From: Lottiidibacillus patelloidae
GTDB lineage: Bacteria > Bacillota > Bacilli > Bacillales > SA5d-4
Direction of reading: 5' to 3'
Length of the DNA: 64,000 nucleotides
NCBI RefSeq assembly: GCF_002262935.1
Contig: NZ_NPIA01000004.1
Location: 62,001-126,000, forward strand
This document shows positions 61,969 through 64,000 of the stretch, piece by piece; position 1 is the stretch's first letter; each line of letters opens with the position of its first letter. The notes under the pieces were generated by a model that was given only the letters and a program-made list of their open reading frames with translations, was not told where the DNA came from and made no database searches. A program made the position numbers and the translations under genes.

Positions 61969-62541
61969 CTAGTAATGTTCGGCTGCTTCTGCTTCCGCTT
62001 TCGTTTTATGAACTGTACCGCGCGGATGGTTTGGTGGTGCATAAATCGAATACAGTTTCAGTGGTGTATGTCCTGTATTAATCAAGTTATGCCAATGTCC
62101 AGCAGGGATTATAATGGCAAAGTCATCAGAGACGTTTTTTTGGAAATCTAACTTATCTTTCCTCGCCCCCATCATTACAAGTCCTTGCCCTTCCTCAATT
62201 CGTATAAATTGATCGACATTCGGATGCATTTCTAAGCCTATATCATCGCCAGGGTTAATGCTCATTAACGTCACTTGAAATTTCTTTCCTGTCCATAATG
62301 CAGTACGGAAAGTTTTGTTTTGCACAGTAGCTTGCTCAATATTCACAACGTATGGTGCCGGACCATAATCTTTCAATGGAATCATAGGGTGCGGATAGTG
62401 GGAGCCATGGGCAGGTGGAGTTCCCCAATAAGAATAGGGAGTTTGCGTAGTGTGATATGGTGATTGCATATGCTGCGCCGGATACATAGGTGTGTATTGG
62501 TTTGAATGGTAAGGATTTGGATAGTAATAATTATGATACAT
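61969..62541 (-). CDS. Cupin-domain protein with Tyr/Pro/His-rich N-terminus
   Basis: This 190-residue protein has a 60-residue leader rich in Tyr, Pro, His and Gln, as seen in spore coat proteins, followed by one cupin barrel. The metal-ligand motifs are GLEMHPNVDQFIRIEEGQG (about residues 100-118) and PAGHWHNLINTG (about 147-158). A spore coat or coat-associated role is likely, since such fusions are common there. Start follows GGAATGAAG. Confidence 0.85.
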   Translation of the reverse strand: MYHNYYYPNPYHSNQYTPMYPAQHMQSPYHTTQTPYSYWGTPPAHGSHYPHPMIPLKDYGPAPYVVNIEQATVQNKTFRTALWTGKKFQVTLMSINPGDDIGLEMHPNVDQFIRIEEGQGLVMMGARKDKLDFQKNVSDDFAIIIPAGHWHNLINTGHTPLKLYSIYAPPNHPRGTVHKTKAEAEAAEHY

Positions 62542-62651
62542 AGCTTCATTCCTTTCATTTCGTTATAAGTTTACATATGCTTAAATGGCTTATTAGGTGC
62601 TTTTGCGCATGAAATTAAGGAACTATAAAAATAGAAAAAAGGGAGACGACA

Positions 62652-63251
62652 TTGGTGAATCATTGGCATGAACGATTTAAAGATGAAAATTATATTTATG
62701 GAACTGAACCGAATGTATTTATTGCAGATATGCATAAGAAGCTACAGCTTTCAGGAAATGCGCTTGCGATTGCTGAGGGGGAAGGGCGTAATGCAGTCTT
62801 TTTAGCAGAACAAGGAATGAATGTTACGACATGGGATTACGCACAGTCAGGGCTTGAAAAAACAAAGAAATTAGCAGCGAAAAAAGGCGTAACGATTAAT
62901 ACGAAACTCATTGATTTGAGTGAAGCAAACTGGGAAAAAGAACAATGGGATGAGATTATTTGTGTGTTTGGTCATTTCCCGGAAAATCTTCGGAAGAAAA
63001 CATTGAATGGTGTAAAGGAGGCAGTTAAGCCAGGCGGTTATTTTATTACCGAAGTTTATTCCCAATACCAAATTCCCTATAAAAGTGGTGGTCCCAAAGA
63101 TGAAGGACTTTTGTATAAACCAGAAGAATTTTTACAAACATTTTCCGATTGGAAAATTGTCCACTTTTTCATGGGTGAAGTGATGCGTAGTGAAGGTGAA
63201 TCTCATAAAGGCTTATCACATGTAATTCAGTTCGTTGGGCAAAAACGTTAA
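62652..63251 (+). CDS. Class I SAM-dependent methyltransferase (TehB-like)
   Basis: The frame starts with TTG 62652 (GGGAG 6 bases before) or GTG 62655. The 199-residue protein has motif I AIAEGEGRNAVFLAEQG (about residues 38-54), then TTWDYAQSGLEKTK and the later VKPGGYFITEVYS. It resembles TehB-like enzymes that methylate small molecules or tellurite. Function beyond that is unknown. It is a single gene. Confidence 0.9.
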   Translation: MVNHWHERFKDENYIYGTEPNVFIADMHKKLQLSGNALAIAEGEGRNAVFLAEQGMNVTTWDYAQSGLEKTKKLAAKKGVTINTKLIDLSEANWEKEQWDEIICVFGHFPENLRKKTLNGVKEAVKPGGYFITEVYSQYQIPYKSGGPKDEGLLYKPEEFLQTFSDWKIVHFFMGEVMRSEGESHKGLSHVIQFVGQKR

Positions 63252-63318
63252 AATTACTCTGCATATACAAGCTATCTTTACATAGGTTTGTAGTAAAAGC
63301 TGATTGTGAGGGTGAAAT

Positions 63319-63759
63319 ATGTGGAGAGAATTTAAACAGTTTGTCGCACGCGGGAATGTCATCGAGTTAGCTATTGCAGTAATCATTGGAGCTGCCTTTA
63401 GTAAAATAGTAGATTCTCTAGTTGAGGATGTCATCATGCCTCTCGTAGGTATTATTGTCGGGGGAATCAATCTCGAAGCGCTTCAATTCCGAGTTGGAGG
63501 GGCTGTTGTTCTTTACGGGAATTTTATTCAAACGATGGTTGACTTCCTACTTATTTCAATAGCAATTTTCGCCGTAATTAAAATACTGAACAAATACCAT
63601 GCAAAAAAAGATGATGAGAAAGCGGAAGAGGAACAAGAAGTTAGTAATATAGAATTGCTTTCTGAGATTAGAGATATTTTAAAGAGAAATGAAGAAAACG
63701 ATCGAAGAAGAGGGAAGCGAGAAGACCCAATCATCCGTTTTAATCGAAAAGTAAAGTAA
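63319..63759 (+). CDS. mscL: Large-conductance mechanosensitive channel
   Basis: ATG 63319 follows GAGGGTG. The 146-residue protein matches MscL: N-terminal helix MWREFKQFVARGNVIELAIAVIIGAAFSKIV, the loop PLVGIIVGGINLEALQF, the second membrane helix MVDFLLISIAIFAVIKIL and a charged C-terminal bundle (ELLSEIRDILK). As a homopentamer it opens when the membrane is stretched, saving cells from osmotic shock. Length is normal. Confidence 0.97.
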   Translation: MWREFKQFVARGNVIELAIAVIIGAAFSKIVDSLVEDVIMPLVGIIVGGINLEALQFRVGGAVVLYGNFIQTMVDFLLISIAIFAVIKILNKYHAKKDDEKAEEEQEVSNIELLSEIRDILKRNEENDRRRGKREDPIIRFNRKVK

Positions 63760-63768
63760 AAGAAAATA

Positions 63769-63818
63769 AAGAATCCGAGGAATAGCCAATGAATCCAGCT
63801 ACCCCTCGGATCTTTTTA
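63769..63818. terminator. Terminator between mscL and a convergent gene
   Basis: ATCCGAGG (63773-63780) and CCTCGGAT (63804-63811) form the stem with a 23-base loop, then T5. The T run reaches the stop codon of the convergent gene. Confidence 0.75.
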
Positions 63819-64000
63819 TTGTTTTACAACATTAAAATTTTCTCTTATTAATAGCCAGTTTTGCGGGAACGGTAATCCAAGTTTCCAATAACTCATTCCT
63901 CGTAACCCGAGCTCTTTCATCAAATCAAATTTGGCTTGGATGGAACGGGCATCTTCAAACCAGACTTTATGTTGTTTTCCTTGAGCATCCCAATAATCGA
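63816..64000 (-). CDS. GH18-type glycoside hydrolase, C-terminal end only
   Basis: The reverse strand is open from the window edge to the stop at 63816-63818, with 60 residues visible. They read DYWDAQGKQHKVWFEDARS, then LMKELGLRGMSYWKLGLPFP and NWLLIRENFNVVKQ. The pattern G-x-S/M-YW-x-LG-x-P-x-PQNW is the end of GH18 spore cortex-lytic enzymes (YaaH/SleL-like). The catalytic DxxDxE motif lies outside the window. Such enzymes act on spore peptidoglycan during germination. Confidence 0.8.
   Translation of the reverse strand, partial: DYWDAQGKQHKVWFEDARSIQAKFDLMKELGLRGMSYWKLGLPFPQNWLLIRENFNVVKQ

Overview
The window looks like the chromosome of a low-GC, spore-forming Bacillaceae bacterium. Supporting signs are the strong GGAGG-type ribosome binding sites, frequent TTG/GTG starts, a cre-like box, a yybP-ykoY riboswitch ahead of a TerC/YkoY-type gene, YkoF-, YiaA/B- and YkvA-like genes, and a GH18 tail like those of spore cortex-lytic enzymes. 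No rRNA, tRNA or CRISPR array was seen. All family names come from motif reading; no database search was possible.

Positions 1 to about 25.7 kb form an AT-rich accessory island. Its left part holds a truncated divergent gene, a small predicted DNA-binding protein, two adjacent C5-cytosine methyltransferases (the second with an endonuclease III-like four-cysteine loop at its N-terminus), a tyrosine recombinase with nearby inverted and direct repeats, a PD-(D/E)XK-like nuclease, a primase-helicase fusion, a lipoprotein, the broken tail of a DUF262/HNH protein and an ArdC-like metallopeptidase. This content suggests an integrated element carrying restriction and anti-restriction genes.

From 11.9 to 24.9 kb lies the most interesting part. 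It starts with a tightly coupled three-gene operon: an 1132-residue protein of unknown fold, a 1742-residue DEAD-box/DUF1998 helicase with many zinc-binding cysteines, and a UvrD-type helicase with a RelE-like N-terminus. A DarT/DarG-like ADP-ribosylation toxin-antitoxin pair follows; its toxin carries an unusual Gly-Tyr-Asp repeat region. The operon lies between two look-alike terminators, and the whole 13 kb lies between two near-identical 18-bp direct repeats. It resembles Druantia or DISARM in its helicase but matches neither set as I know them, so it is the best candidate for a new or variant defence system.

The junction at 25.0 to 30.8 kb is scarred. A locus made of a 142-residue gene and a convergent serine hydrolase is present twice: the left copy keeps the first gene intact and the right copy keeps the hydrolase. 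Between the copies sit a nitrilase, a GNAT acetyltransferase and a diguanylate cyclase.

From about 31 to 64 kb the window is mostly ordinary chromosome: large membrane-anchored unknowns, a histidine kinase, an AlkD-like protein, Dus, an inositol monophosphatase, an oxidoreductase, an MFS transporter, the Mn-riboswitch/TerC unit, YkoF, a retropepsin-like protease pair, GIY-YIG, DUF1456 and YgjP-like genes, a cre-controlled cell-wall-anchored GH16 glucanase, prolyl 4-hydroxylase, a two-gene ABC exporter with a possible leader peptide, methyltransferases, an esterase, a cupin, MscL and the end of a GH18 enzyme. Short REP-like AAGTGnCAGGCACC elements and several gene remnants are scattered through this part.
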